In this document: positions 29,723 to 30,092 of the stretch, one piece after another
How positions within the stretch are numbered: the first letter of the stretch is position 1
Layout of the letters: every line of letters starts with the position of its first letter
DNA from: Yinghuangia elevatio
GTDB taxonomy: Bacteria; Actinomycetota; Actinomycetes; Streptomycetales; Streptomycetaceae
Reading direction: 5' to 3'
Length of the DNA stretch: 30,092 nt
Assembly: GCF_040649515.1 (NCBI RefSeq)
Contig: NZ_JBEZFP010000118.1
Span: 1 to 30,092, forward strand
Program-made: the position numbers and the translations under genes
Notes under the pieces: generated by a model
Told to the model about the DNA's origin: nothing
The model's input: only the letters and a program-made list of their open reading frames with translations
Databases searched by the model: none

Positions 29723-30092
29723 GCACCGGCCCAAGATCAAAAACAGCGGCAACTCCGCGATCTTGGCGGAAGATCACCCGGGCCGAGGTGTTGACCAGCG
29801 GTGAAACGGTGATCACCCTGGGTGTGGCGGCCTCCGAGCGAGGGGACGACGAGGCGCCCCGGACGCTCGGAGGGTCCGGGGGCACCTCGACGAAACGAGG
29901 CCGCCCGAACGCCGGACGACGGCGTCTCGGCCGGGCCGGGGCCCGCCCGGACGCCGCCGTCCGGCGCTTGTGCCTCGCACTGAGCCGCTCAACGGCGCTA
30001 GGGAGTGTCTTCAAATTCGCGTCGGATAGCCCGCGGGCCGTGGTGCGTGCGCTCGCAAGGCGCGGGCCGCAGCTCGGCCTGGGTTTGGCCGG
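29723..30092. other. Non-coding right edge with two large hairpins
   Basis: No convincing gene. It contains CCTCCGAGCG / CGCTCGGAGG (29831–29840, 29864–29873) and a near-perfect 17-bp inverted repeat (29910–29926 with 29950–29966, one mismatch, 23-base GC-rich loop). These look like terminators for a gene beyond the edge. A 99-codon minus-strand frame across 29715–30014 is Arg/Pro-rich and has no domain. Confidence 0.5.
29910..29966. terminator. Large hairpin near the right edge
   Basis: Arms of 17 bases with 16 pairs, CGCCGGACGACGGCGTC against GACGCCGCCGTCCGGCG, with further pairing possible in the loop. The gene it would serve is outside the window. Confidence 0.45.

Noticed and set aside
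29715..30014. 99-codon minus-strand frame at the right edge
   Set aside because: Spans two large hairpins and the operator/promoter region; Arg/Pro-rich and without family resemblance.
1..30092. CRISPR arrays, tRNA and rRNA genes, complete insertion sequences
   Set aside because: None seen: no regularly spaced direct repeats, no cloverleaf-like sequence noticed by eye, no transposase or integrase motifs in any frame.

Overview
The window is a high-GC chromosomal segment from an actinomycete. The order bldN (edge) – HAD phosphatase – glutaredoxin-like protein – rex – hemA – hemC – hemD – hemB is the one I know from Streptomyces, so a member of the Streptomycetaceae is the best guess. The genus cannot be fixed from the sequence.

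Region 1 (1–8.4 kb): development, redox sensing and tetrapyrrole synthesis. The 5' end of bldN (minus strand) lies at the left edge with a BldD-like box in its leader. A membrane-anchored HAD phosphatase (minus) and a small CxxC thioredoxin-fold protein (plus) diverge. The redox sensor gene rex follows, with two Rex-operator-like palindromes and a Crp-like palindrome in front of it. hemA, hemC, hemD (fused to a decayed methyltransferase domain) and hemB come after it in one tightly packed operon. Two short conserved mini-ORFs sit at the rex/hemA and hemA/hemC junctions.

Region 2 (8.5–14.6 kb): poorly characterised genes. These are a low-complexity hypothetical protein, a DUF2786 protein (minus), a tandem pair of zinc-ribbon/DUF4328 membrane proteins duplicated together with their promoters, and a small Rieske protein (minus).

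Region 3 (14.6–21.8 kb) and region 5 (25.0–29.7 kb): an acyl-CoA catabolic gene set in two blocks. Block one has an acyl-CoA ligase, an isochorismatase-fold protein without its usual catalytic triad (minus), an amidohydrolase-2 family enzyme, a 17beta-HSD4-like SDR and a pair of acyl-CoA dehydrogenases of unequal size. Block two, all on the minus strand, has an acyl-CoA dehydrogenase, an alpha-methylacyl-CoA racemase-type CaiB protein, two MaoC-fold proteins and a second small-type dehydrogenase. The composition resembles actinobacterial steroid side-chain or methyl-branched acid beta-oxidation. No thiolase, P450 or regulator is in view. Near-identical operator-like palindromes (consensus ATCTGACGGTCCGTCAGRT) lie upstream of the ligase, amidohydrolase and SDR genes and of the minus-strand operon, so the two blocks probably form one regulon.

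Region 4 (21.9–25.0 kb), between the two blocks: a small putative lipoprotein and an AfsK-like Ser/Thr kinase with an extracytoplasmic PQQ-type beta-propeller.

The two strongest unexplained signals are (i) three copies of a 72–81 bp mini-ORF element, placed so that its start and/or stop codons overlap the neighbouring genes' stop and start codons (MIRU-like), found in both the hem operon and the catabolic operon, and (ii) the shared operator of the acyl-CoA genes, whose regulator is unseen.
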